From NCBI GenBank assembly GCA_963702495.1, contig CAVPDA010000017.1, forward strand, positions 14,617 through 78,616: 64,000 nucleotides of DNA, read 5' to 3'. Position numbers and translations under genes: made by a program. Below, in pieces: positions 45,844-54,307 of the stretch. Source of the DNA: CAVPDA01 sp963702495. Lineage in GTDB: Bacteria > Pseudomonadota > Gammaproteobacteria > Burkholderiales > Rhodocyclaceae. Every line of letters starts with the position of its first letter. Position 1 is the stretch's first letter. The notes beneath the pieces were generated by a model. That model saw nothing but the letters and a program-made list of their open reading frames with translations, had not been told where the DNA came from and did not search any database.

Positions 45844-46903
45844 TTTGTCCGTGTCCGGTGCGGCGAACGCGGCCACGACTTTCTCATCGCCTACTCCTGC
45901 AAAAGCCGGGATGTGCGCCCGGCCTGCAACGCCCAGCGCATGGTGGAGACCGCCGCCCATCTGGCCGACCACGTCATGCCGCGCCTGCCGGTGCGCCAAT
46001 GGGTGCTGTCGGTGCCGAAACGCGTGTGCTCTTGCCTGCAGAACGACGCGGTCGTTCAGACCCTGGCGCTGCACATCTTCCTGAGCGCGGTGGAGCGGGG
46101 ATTGCGCCAGTGCAGCCCGGGCGCGAGCCCCGCCTCCCGGATCGGCGCAGTCGCCTTCACCCGTCGCTTTGGCGCCCTGCTCAATCCCCACGTGCACTTC
46201 CACTGCGTCGTGGTCGAGGGGGTTTTCGAGGCTGTTGCCGCATGCGGCGCACACTTTCACAAAGCGCGGGGCGTCGGTCCCGAAACCATCGTCGTCATTC
46301 AGGCCGAGGTCCGCGCCCGTCTCCTGCGGGGGGTTCGCCCGGCGTGGACTGCTCGATCGCGAAGACGCGCAGGCGATGGGCGCCTGGGATCACGGTGGGG
46401 GTTTCTCGCTCGATGCGAGCGTGAGCGTCGAAGCGCACGACCGCCAGGGCCTGGAGCGCCTGCTGCGCAACTCCCGCCCGGCCAGCCTTCGCGCTGAAAC
46501 GACTGCGTGAGATCGATCCCGAGCATCTGGTCTATGAGAGCGTCAAGCCGGGCCCGGGGCGGGAGCCTGACCCTGATGTTGACGCCACTCGAACTGATCG
46601 ATCGTCTGGCGGCCCTGATTGCGCCACCACGCCGGCATCGCCACCGCTTCGTCGGGGTGCTGGGGCCCAATGCGCTGCTGCTCTGCCCCCAAGTGCGGCG
46701 GTGAGATTCGGATCATCGCGTTCATCAGCGAGGCGCCGGCCGTGCGCAACATTCTTGCGCACCTGGGCGAGTCAACATCACCACCGCGCATGGCGCCGGC
46801 TCGGGGCCCGCCGCTGTGCGAGATGGCCGATACCAGGCAGGGCGAGTACGACCCCCAGGCCCAACCGGTGCCGGGCTACGAATTCGATCAGCCCGTCGTC
46901 TAG
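45844..46903 (+). pseudogene. IS91-family (Y2) transposase, decayed
   Basis: Fragments in several frames: GHDFLIAYSCKSRDVRPACN, RMVETAAHLADHVMPRLPVR, QWVLSVPKR, IGAVAFTRRFGALLNPHVHF, then VSVEAHDRQGLERLLRNSRP, LTPLELIDRLAALIAPPRRH, and GEIRIIAFISEAPAVRNILA to the end GYEFDQPVV. These match rolling-circle IS91-type transposases (zinc-finger start, HUH-like core). At least three frameshifts and internal deletions. It abuts the ISNCY fragment tail to tail at about 45790. Confidence 0.7.
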
Positions 46904-46952
46904 TAGGGGCCATGTCAAGACGAGCCGCCGTCGCCGTCAGTTCCCTCTTGTC

Positions 46953-47650
46953 ATGGGGCAACTCGTGCCTGGGGTCAGCAGAGCGGCCACCCGCAACCGA
47001 CTTCTCGCTGCCGGCCTAGAACTGTTCGGTCGCGAGGCTTCGATGCCGTCACGACCCGCCAGATCGCCGACGCCGCGGGGGTGAACCAGGCCGCGATCCC
47101 CTATCACTTCGGCGGCAAGGAAGGTGTGTACCGGGCCGTGACCGATCACATCGCCACAGTCACCGCCGCCCAGGTCTAGGCGATTCTCGCCGACTCGCGC
47201 CGGCGCCTCGCCGCCGATCCCGGCCGCAGCGAAATCGAGGCGATCCTGCTGGACGTGACTTTGGCCATCGCACGCGTCGTCTATGCTCCGGAGCATCGCA
47301 TCGCCTGATTCAACTTCCTGAGGCTGGAGCAGTCTCATCCCACCGCGGCCTTCGACCGCCTGTGCGCCGCATTCTCCGGGCCGCTCCACGATTTTTGGCG
47401 GGGGAACTCATCAGCCGCCCCACCGGCGTTCCGTCCGACGCTCTCGAAAACATCCTGCTGACCCAGGCCTGCCTTGGTTAGCTCATCGGCTTCGCCAGCG
47501 CCCACGCCACCCTCAACCACCGCCTCGGCCGCCAGCGCGACTTCGCGCCCGAGGACTTGGAGCCAGTGATCGCCGCGATCGGGCGCTTCAGCGCGATGGC
47601 GGTGCCGGGGATGCGGGAAGCGGCAAGAGCGGCGTGCGGCTGGATAGCGG
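46953..47650 (+). pseudogene. TetR-family regulator, decayed
   Basis: ATRNRLLAAGLELFGREA, a one-base deletion near 47033, then the helix-turn-helix FDAVTTRQIADAAGVNQAAI and PYHFGGKEGVYRAVTDHI. The C-terminal domain continues but is broken by in-frame stops (TAG after AAQV near 47177, TGA after EHRIA near 47307, TAG near 47479). It resembles DUF1956/CerR-type TetR regulators. The target operon is not visible; it was perhaps removed by the insertion sequences upstream. Confidence 0.7.
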
Positions 47651-47718
47651 CGGCGGCGGACGCAGGTTCTTCGCGGCATGCACGTGGCCGACCAGCGCCC
47701 ACACCGGTGCGCTACACG

Positions 47719-47753
47719 AAAAAGGGTGCGGCCCCTTTCGAGACCGCACCCTT
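47719..47753 (-). terminator. Rho-independent terminator for the secreted-protein genes
   Basis: On the minus strand AAGGGTGCGG, a 12-base loop, CCGCACCCTT and a run of T, 84 bases beyond the stop at 47837. Confidence 0.75.
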
Positions 47754-47836
47754 GAATACCCTGCCCTGCGTGCTGCGCTAAAGGCTTGTCATGAACCGAT
47801 TCTCCAGGCGTCGCCGCAGGTCATGTTTCTCGCGCA

Positions 47837-50137
47837 TTACGGTGCAACCACCGCGGTGCGCGTGACCACGTCCACATCCGCGTTGTCGTCGAAGATCTCG
47901 ACGCGCCAGCTGATGGTGCCGGTCGCGGTCGGCGTGAACGCGGGGAAGGTGAACCGGGTGGTGCCGCCACCCACCGGATCGCTCACTTGCAGCGACCGGT
48001 CGTACACCTGCACCCCGCCCCGGGTCCCGGTCACCGTCGCGGTGCGCGCGGCGTTGAGCGTCCCGGCGTTCCTGACGTCGAGGGTGATGGTCTGCGCCCG
48101 GCCGACGCGGCCGAGGAGAGGCACCGTGAAGCCGGCGATGTCGAGGTCCACACCCCCCACGTTCACCGTGACCGTGCCGGTGGCCGTCCCGCCGTTACCG
48201 TCCGACACGGTGTAGCTGAAGGTGTTGGTGCCGGAGAAGTTGGCGTTCGGCGTGTATCGCACGGACGTGGCCGGGGCGTTGATCACCACCGCACCGTTGG
48301 CAGGCTGGGTCACCGCGCTCACCGTCAGTCCGGCGTTGGCAGCGGCGGGCGCAACATTGTCCGGGTCGCTGTCGTTGGCCAGCACGTTGATGTTTACGGC
48401 CGTATTGGCGGTCGTGGTCGCGGTGTCGTTCACCGCGCGGGGTGCGTCGTTCACCGCCGTGACCGTGACCGTGACGCTCGAACTCGCCGTACCGCCGTTG
48501 CCGTCGGAAATGGCGTAGTTGAAGCCGCCGGTCCCGTTGAAGTTCGCCGCCGGGGTGAAGGTGACGGTGCCGTTGGCGTTGATGCTCGCCGTCCCGCCCG
48601 AGGCACCGGAGACCCCGAGCACCGTGAGCACGTTGCCATCCGCGTCGGTGTCGTTGGCCAGCACCGGGATCACCACCTGCGTGTCCTCCGCAGTCGTCGT
48701 GGTGTCGGGGTTCGCCACCGGCGCGTTGTTCGCCGCTGCCGCGGCAACCACCGTAACCGGTTCGGTATGACGCCCGCCGCCCGAGGAGACCAGGGTGACG
48801 AAGGCCGGCGGCTCGGCCGGCAGCACCGTCTGCAGGCGCTGGTCGGCGATGGTTCCCGGGACCGGGCTCAGCACCCCCAGGCCCACGGCGGTAATCTTCG
48901 GCGGCGCCGCCTCGTCGCTCGAGGTGGCGTTGACGATCAGGGTCCGGGTGGCCCTGTCGAACTGGGCCTTGGTGACCTTGACCACGTCGCCCAGCGCCAG
49001 GGCGATGGGTGTGGGCGATGTTACAGGTAAGCCAGTCAACGGGTTGACCGCGGTCTCGCTCGCCGTCACCACAATGTAGGGCGGCACCCGCGGCGCGTTG
49101 GAATCCTGGCCGAAGAACTTGCCGGCGGTATCACCAGTCATTTCGATCAGGCACGGATTGCCGGGAGGCGCCGGGGGCAACAGGTCCAGGGTCTCGCGAA
49201 AGCACACGCTCGCCGTCGGCGTCGAGGCGGCGAAGCCGTCGATGTGGGTGGTGACTGCGAAGGTCACCGGGTCCACCGTGCGGCTGTAGCTGGCGCGATC
49301 CACCGTGACGTTGGTCGGACGCTGACCGTTCCAGACCCGGCCCGAGAGGAAGAACTGGTCGGTCTGGACATCGACGAGGCCGGTAATGTCCAACCGTTGG
49401 ACGCGGACGAAGTTGGTGCCGAACGGGCTTCCGGTCGCGAACTGGGTCACGTTCGGGTCGCCGATGAACTGCTCGCCGTTGGGCTGCAGGGTCTCGGGGT
49501 CGAGGCCCGGGATGAAGGGCAACGCCGGGCCGCCGGCCGAAGCCGCTGCCCGCAGGAACGGGCCGATGTCGCCCGCCAGCGCTCCGCTGAAGACTCCGGG
49601 GGCGCCGATGCCGATGTCTCGGGTGAAGTTGATCACGCGTCTGCCAGGGCTGATCTGGAGGAATGTTTCCACCCCATAGGGGTGCGTCACCCGGTAAAGC
49701 CCGGCTTGCGTAATATTCGTGACGATGTCACCCCGGATGCGGATGCGGGCGAAGGTGATCTGGTCGCCCGGCACCGGCAGCCCGGCGGCGAAGGCCGCCT
49801 CCAGGTGCGCGATGTAGAGCACATCGACGCCCTGCCCGACGACGTTGGCGTCGGCGGTGAAGTAGAACGCCTCGTCCGGGAAGTTGACCGGGAAGACCAC
49901 CGGCTGCAGCGGGTCGAAGATCCCGGGGTTGGGCAGCAGGGTGCACAGTGGCCCGTTCGGGCCGACAGCCTTCGACAGGCACAGGTCGAGGGACAGGTTG
50001 GTCGTGTCCGTGTAAAAAAGAGGGAAGAAGCCCGTGGCTGCGGTGTAGGGGCCGGTGTTTACTGCTTGGAGTGCCGCCTGCGAGGTTCCGGCAAAGGTCG
50101 CCAGTCCCAAGGCTGTCACGAGTACTTTCTTACGCAT
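47837..50137 (-). CDS. Large secreted protein with two cadherin/VCBS-like domains
   Basis: A 766-residue exported protein. Signal peptide (MRKKVLVTALGLATFAGTSQ). Residues about 22-430 are a domain shared with the next gene (LDLCLSKA, CTLLPNPGIFDP, NFPDEAFYF, FARIRIRGDIV, THPYGVETF, GDIGPFLR). Then come two bacterial Ig-like repeats with NDTDADGN / NDSDPDN calcium-type motifs and SDGNGGTA, and a CARDB-like C-terminal domain. Probably surface or extracellular and calcium-stabilised. No anchor motif. Function unknown; adhesion or matrix role is an inference. Confidence 0.75.
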   Translation of the reverse strand: MRKKVLVTALGLATFAGTSQAALQAVNTGPYTAATGFFPLFYTDTTNLSLDLCLSKAVGPNGPLCTLLPNPGIFDPLQPVVFPVNFPDEAFYFTADANVVGQGVDVLYIAHLEAAFAAGLPVPGDQITFARIRIRGDIVTNITQAGLYRVTHPYGVETFLQISPGRRVINFTRDIGIGAPGVFSGALAGDIGPFLRAAASAGGPALPFIPGLDPETLQPNGEQFIGDPNVTQFATGSPFGTNFVRVQRLDITGLVDVQTDQFFLSGRVWNGQRPTNVTVDRASYSRTVDPVTFAVTTHIDGFAASTPTASVCFRETLDLLPPAPPGNPCLIEMTGDTAGKFFGQDSNAPRVPPYIVVTASETAVNPLTGLPVTSPTPIALALGDVVKVTKAQFDRATRTLIVNATSSDEAAPPKITAVGLGVLSPVPGTIADQRLQTVLPAEPPAFVTLVSSGGGRHTEPVTVVAAAAANNAPVANPDTTTTAEDTQVVIPVLANDTDADGNVLTVLGVSGASGGTASINANGTVTFTPAANFNGTGGFNYAISDGNGGTASSSVTVTVTAVNDAPRAVNDTATTTANTAVNINVLANDSDPDNVAPAAANAGLTVSAVTQPANGAVVINAPATSVRYTPNANFSGTNTFSYTVSDGNGGTATGTVTVNVGGVDLDIAGFTVPLLGRVGRAQTITLDVRNAGTLNAARTATVTGTRGGVQVYDRSLQVSDPVGGGTTRFTFPAFTPTATGTISWRVEIFDDNADVDVVTRTAVVAP

Positions 50138-50176
50138 GTTTAACATTTACAGTCTCCAGGTATCCGTGAATTCGCC

Positions 50177-51574
50177 TTAGGGAAGGATGACCACTTCTTC
50201 CGTGTCCGAGCCGCCGTTGGCGGAGGTCACGGTAATCGTGGCGGGCGCAATGGTGAGTCCGGTGAGGGTCGCGCTCTGCAACACGCCCACACCCGTCGAG
50301 GTCAGGGGCTGTCCATTGACCGTCAGCACCGGCGGCGTCACCTCGTCGCTGGAGGCGGCCTCCACCGTCAGGGTATGCGCGGAGAGGCTGTACTGGGCCC
50401 GGCTGATGGTGACCAGGTCCACCAGTGGGCTCGCGTCGGCGGTGGGAGTATTGGGGCCGGCCGTGGATGCTGTCGTCACCGAGACGGTTCGTGTCGTGCC
50501 GGTCGGATCGTTCGCCGTCTGGCCGTACCAGGCGCCGTTGGCGTCGGTGTCGGTCATCGTGACCGAAGCGCCGTTGGCGTCGATGGCGGTAACGGCGGTG
50601 GTGGTCGAGGGCGGCGCCTTGACGAAGACGTCCTGCTGCGCGGCAAGTGGCGTGCCGGTCACCGGGTCAATGGGGCGACCGTAGCTGGTACGCTCGATCA
50701 GCAGCGGTGTGGCAAGCGCCCCGGCGTGGACCTTGCCCATGACGGTGAAGAGATTGTTTTGGACGGAGGTGAAGCCGGCGGGACCATCCACGCGCACGAA
50801 GTTGGTGCCGAAGGGGCTGCCCAGCACCGGGCGCGCCGTGTTCGGGTCGCCGATGTAGAACTCGCCGGGAACCGAACTGGGGATGAAGACGCCCGGGGCC
50901 AGGCTGGCATCTCTCAGGAACGGCCCGATGTCGCCTTTCAGCGCGCCGGCGAAGATGCCGGGCGCGACGCCGATGTCGCGGGTGGCGTTGATCACCTTGA
51001 TGCCGCCGCCGGGGGCGACGCTGAACACATCGACGCCATAGGGGTGGGTGAGCGTGTAGTTGCCGCCCGGAGCCGTCGCCGGGAGCGTGATGCGGATGCG
51101 GATGCGGGCGAAGACGATCTGCTGGTTAGCCTGGGGATCTCCGCTCGCGAAGGCCGCCTCTATGGCCGAGACGTAGGTCACCGAGACCCCGCCCACCGTG
51201 AACACCGAGTCGCCCATGAAGTAGAACGACTCGTCCGGGAAGTTGCAGGTGCCGGTGGCGGGCGAAGTCAAGCAGCCAGTGGTGATCGGCAACGCCGGAT
51301 CGAAGATCGGCGGGTTGGCGAGCAGAGTGCAGGCCGCGCCGCCCGCTCCGCCGGGCACCGCGCCTGCGGCGATGTTCGCCCGCGACAGGCACAGATCCAG
51401 CCCGACGGCGTTGGTATCCTGGTACCAGGCGGGGAAGAAGCCGTTCGCGGCCAGGTATGCTCCCGGGTCAACGGCGTTGAGCTCCGCCCGAGCCGCCTCT
51501 TGGCCGAGGCCGAGGACGAGCGGCAGCGCCACCAGTCCTCGCACAAGCCTCCTAACAACTACCTTCTTAATCAT
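50177..51574 (-). CDS. Secreted paralog of the downstream protein (465 aa)
   Basis: A 465-residue exported protein with signal peptide (cleavage after about residue 30, ARAE). It shares the N-terminal domain of the next gene: LDLCLSRANIA, CTLLANPPIFDP, NFPDESFYF, FARIRIRITLP, THPYGVDVF, TRDIGVAPGIFAGALKGDIG. It lacks the VCBS repeats and ends in a short beta-rich domain. Tandem duplication with domain gain or loss is likely. Start 51574 with GAGGAGA upstream. Two genes, one transcript, 39-base gap. Confidence 0.75.
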   Translation of the reverse strand: MIKKVVVRRLVRGLVALPLVLGLGQEAARAELNAVDPGAYLAANGFFPAWYQDTNAVGLDLCLSRANIAAGAVPGGAGGAACTLLANPPIFDPALPITTGCLTSPATGTCNFPDESFYFMGDSVFTVGGVSVTYVSAIEAAFASGDPQANQQIVFARIRIRITLPATAPGGNYTLTHPYGVDVFSVAPGGGIKVINATRDIGVAPGIFAGALKGDIGPFLRDASLAPGVFIPSSVPGEFYIGDPNTARPVLGSPFGTNFVRVDGPAGFTSVQNNLFTVMGKVHAGALATPLLIERTSYGRPIDPVTGTPLAAQQDVFVKAPPSTTTAVTAIDANGASVTMTDTDANGAWYGQTANDPTGTTRTVSVTTASTAGPNTPTADASPLVDLVTISRAQYSLSAHTLTVEAASSDEVTPPVLTVNGQPLTSTGVGVLQSATLTGLTIAPATITVTSANGGSDTEEVVILP

Positions 51575-52241
51575 CTCTGAATCTCCTCTTCTTGCTCGGG
51601 ACGTTAGTTCTCCGAGTTGATACCTGTTGGGATATGCCGTCGGCACGCGGACCGCTTCCGGGTCATGCTTCCCCGAACCCATGACTGGGCGCCGGCGAAA
51701 AGGACACTGCACCAGATGTCCTGTCCAATCTGTGCGGCCCATCTGGAAGGACAAACCGCGATGATCGGTTGTGGGTTGGGGTGCAGGCTTTGTGCCGCAC
51801 GAACCATGCCAATGCCGACAACAACCCAGCAACATGCTGATTCGTCACGCTCGCGGTTCGTCGCACGCTCAGGTTCAGCGCGCATCACCGACGCCGGATT
51901 TGGGCATATCCCCCGATGACCGGTGGATTTCCCCCTTTCTCCGACACCGCCAACCCCGATGCAGTGCTTCGGTATCAGACGGCGACGGAAGGCATGCCGG
52001 TCGCCGCGCACATGCCTTTCGTGTGTTGCTTCGCCATTTTCGGCGCAGTTGCAGGCGGTGCCTGCAGCGGCGGGGCGATCCACGCGCACGGACCTGCATG
52101 GTTCGCAGTTCGCGCGGGGCCGACCGGGTGATGACGCACCCGCTGCCGCACATCAACCGTCCGCCATTCAGTCGCTGAAGCTGCACAGAGCCCCTGGGGT
52201 CGGCGCCGCCCCAATCCTCTCAACTCAGCATTGATGCATAC
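51575..52241. other. No gene seen upstream of the secreted paralogs
   Basis: About 670 bases of DNA with only overlapping short frames. A CCAGATG/CATCTGG inverted pair (about 51712-51747) is the only structure noticed. The promoter of the secreted-protein operon should lie here, but no convincing boxes were found. Confidence 0.35.
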
Positions 52242-53023
52242 TCAAATCCCTGGTTTGTAGGCGTGTGATTTGTGAGGTTTGGGTAGAGGCGGTCGAGGGC
52301 GTCGGCTATTTTTGACGAAGGTTTGGAGATTCTTGGCGATTTCGGCAAGCGCTTCGGCGAAGGTGTTGTAGCCGACGATGCGCAAGGCCAAGGCACGAGG
52401 CAACAGGCGGCGGATGTTGTTGAAAGCCAAGGTTCGGTTGATGCGATGCGTCGATTCGACCGGAACCTGCTCTCCGGTTGCCAGAAAGCCGGCCAAGGCG
52501 TTGAGGTTGTCGCAGACGATCTTGGCGCCGATGTCCTGTTGCGCTGCAAGCCAAGTCAGACCGGAAGTGTGCTCGATATTGAGGCGAACCTGGGAGGGCG
52601 TGCGCGGGCAAGCGTAAACGGCGGCATCGCTGCGATTGGGGGAGGCAAAGTAACGATCGCTGCGGATCATCCCGAGCGCATGAAGTGGGTCACCGCCTTG
52701 AACGTCGAACTCGATTCACAGCGCATGCAGAAATTGATGCCGCGCGCAAGGAGGACCGAAACCAACCAGGCTGCCGGATAGCCGCGGTCAAGCACCAAGA
52801 GATCCTGCGCGTTAGGACGGTCCAGTTGTTTGAACAGGACTTGACGCTCGATGCCGACAGGATCGAGGGTCATGCTTTCGAACAACTCCATGTATGCTTG
52901 ATTCCGCGGCACGCACGCAACGGCAGACGCGGCCCGCGAGAATGACGCAAGCACTCCGACCGATTTGAGTCTCCTTGATACCCGCTCGGTGGCGACATCC
53001 TCGAATTGGCTCAGATGACGCAA
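52242..53023 (-). pseudogene. IS4-type transposase, frameshifted with internal deletion
   Basis: Upstream frame (53023-52667): AYMELFESMTLDPVGIERQV, LDRGYPAAWLVSVLLARGIN, then a shift. Downstream frame (52670-52242): SDAAVYACPRTPSQVR joins directly to LNIEHTSGLTWLAAQQDIGA, so the segment expected between them is missing. The end NNIRRLLPRALALRIVG is typical of IS4-group DDE transposases. Inactive. Confidence 0.65.
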
Positions 53024-53557
53024 TTGGGCGGTTGTGCGCGCCGTATCCGCCGCTCCAAAGCTGACGCAGACAAACGTCCAGGCGTTCTCTACGGCTGTCC
53101 GGACCCGCCCAGCTGCGGGAGATCACCAGGCTATCGTGAACTTCCGCTAGCGGCGGTGTTGCTGTCATTCCGATGACCGTGTTACGGGACGGATGAACGT
53201 CTGGAATTGGCCGACCTCGGTCGAAGTGAGGATCAAATTGCACGCCGGAAACCGGACACCGAGCGGAGTCCGGCGACTGGAATTCGGACGGCACCTCGAA
53301 CGGCGGGTTGTGGCCGGCTGCAGCCCATGGAGCGGCGTGCGACTCGCGACCCAAAGCGACATACTGCCGGTTCCGAACCTGACGCTGGGTTTGAAGTTCG
53401 CGAATATAGTGAGCGATGCAATGAGGTCAGCTGGCCTGACCGCCGATTCGCCACCCGCACGGTCGGGTAAGGGTTGGAGAAAGCTTGCAGCCATGCACCT
53501 GAATGGTGAGTTGTTCAGCTACGGTTGCGCAATCCTCGTTCAGGGCCCGGATATTGC
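53024..53557. other. No gene seen
   Basis: About 530 bases between the IS4 remnant and the last gene of the nine-gene block. Frames here overlap and show no conserved protein pattern. It probably includes the lost 5' part of the IS4 element. Confidence 0.4.
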
Positions 53558-53845
53558 CTATCGCGATTCCCGGGCCTTGAATTCGCGCAGCGCCTCGCTG
53601 AGTCCGGGAACGTCCACGTCGCTCAGATCGATGAACCGGTTGCCAAGCAGGCGCATGATCAGCACCATTTCCGTTGCCTTTAGGCCGCCCCGGGACATCT
53701 TGGCCATGAGATTGTTTGCTCTAACTGGCATCCCGCACGAGGTCATGATCTGGGCGATATCCTTCCACGTGTAACCCCGGGCGGCCTTTGCAGAGGCCAG
53801 CTTGCGCCTGAGGGCCTCCTGCAGGGGTTTGCGATCTGCGGGCAT
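53558..53845 (-). CDS. DUF6471 helix-turn-helix-like protein
   Basis: A 95-residue protein (PLQEALRRKLASAKAARGYT, WKDIAQIMTSCGMPVRANNL) with the DUF6471 pattern, predicted to fold as a helix-turn-helix. Its ATG follows the TAG of the TerB-like gene without a gap (TAGATG), so translation is coupled. Last gene of the nine-gene block and its only candidate DNA-binding protein; a regulator role is inference. Cytoplasmic. Confidence 0.7.
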   Translation of the reverse strand: MPADRKPLQEALRRKLASAKAARGYTWKDIAQIMTSCGMPVRANNLMAKMSRGGLKATEMVLIMRLLGNRFIDLSDVDVPGLSEALREFKARESR

Positions 53846-54298
53846 CTACAGTTCCTGACCAACCTTCACCACAGATTGCGCGTCCGGCAGCCCCGACAAC
53901 TGACCCAGCAGATGATCCTGGACGATCTCGACAAGCTGGGAGAATCGCTCCTCCGAGATGCCGATCTGCCGCCCCAATGAGGCGGTCGCGTCACGTTCGG
54001 CCTGCGACAGCACGCCGTCGGCGTAGGCCACCATCAGGCACGATCCGACCACCAGATCCTTCTGTGCGGGATCGGGGAACATTTCGGAGGTAAGCGAGAA
54101 GTTCTTGTTGGCGTTTGCCAGCAACTCGGCAAAGGAGATTTGCGATTCTCCCCGGGTGACGTCCTCGAAGAAGGCCTGGATGAGCGCGACCTCTTCCTGA
54201 GTGTTGGCGGCATCTACGTACGCGATTGTCAGCATGGCCTGCGTGGCGAGGGCCTTTTGCGTAGCGTCCAATCGGGCTGTACTGTCGATGGGTATCAT
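53846..54298 (-). CDS. TerB-like protein
   Basis: A 150-residue helical protein with two TerB-type halves: LATQAMLTIAYVDAANTQEE and CLMVAYADGVLSQAERDATA. The acidic pattern (YVDAANTQEE, YADGVLSQAERD) is characteristic of TerB/TerB-like domains, which occur in tellurite and envelope-stress systems and bind metal. Nine bases downstream of the AAA+ gene. Role in the cluster: probably a membrane-proximal sensor or adaptor, by inference. Confidence 0.7.
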   Translation of the reverse strand: MIPIDSTARLDATQKALATQAMLTIAYVDAANTQEEVALIQAFFEDVTRGESQISFAELLANANKNFSLTSEMFPDPAQKDLVVGSCLMVAYADGVLSQAERDATASLGRQIGISEERFSQLVEIVQDHLLGQLSGLPDAQSVVKVGQEL

Positions 54299-54307
54299 GA
54301 TGGTCTC

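Noticed and set aside
44716..46260. 514-codon minus-strand frame as one intact transposase
   Set aside because: Only the part below about 45760 matches ISNCY transposase; the N-terminal 165 codons are antisense to the IS91-type fragment.
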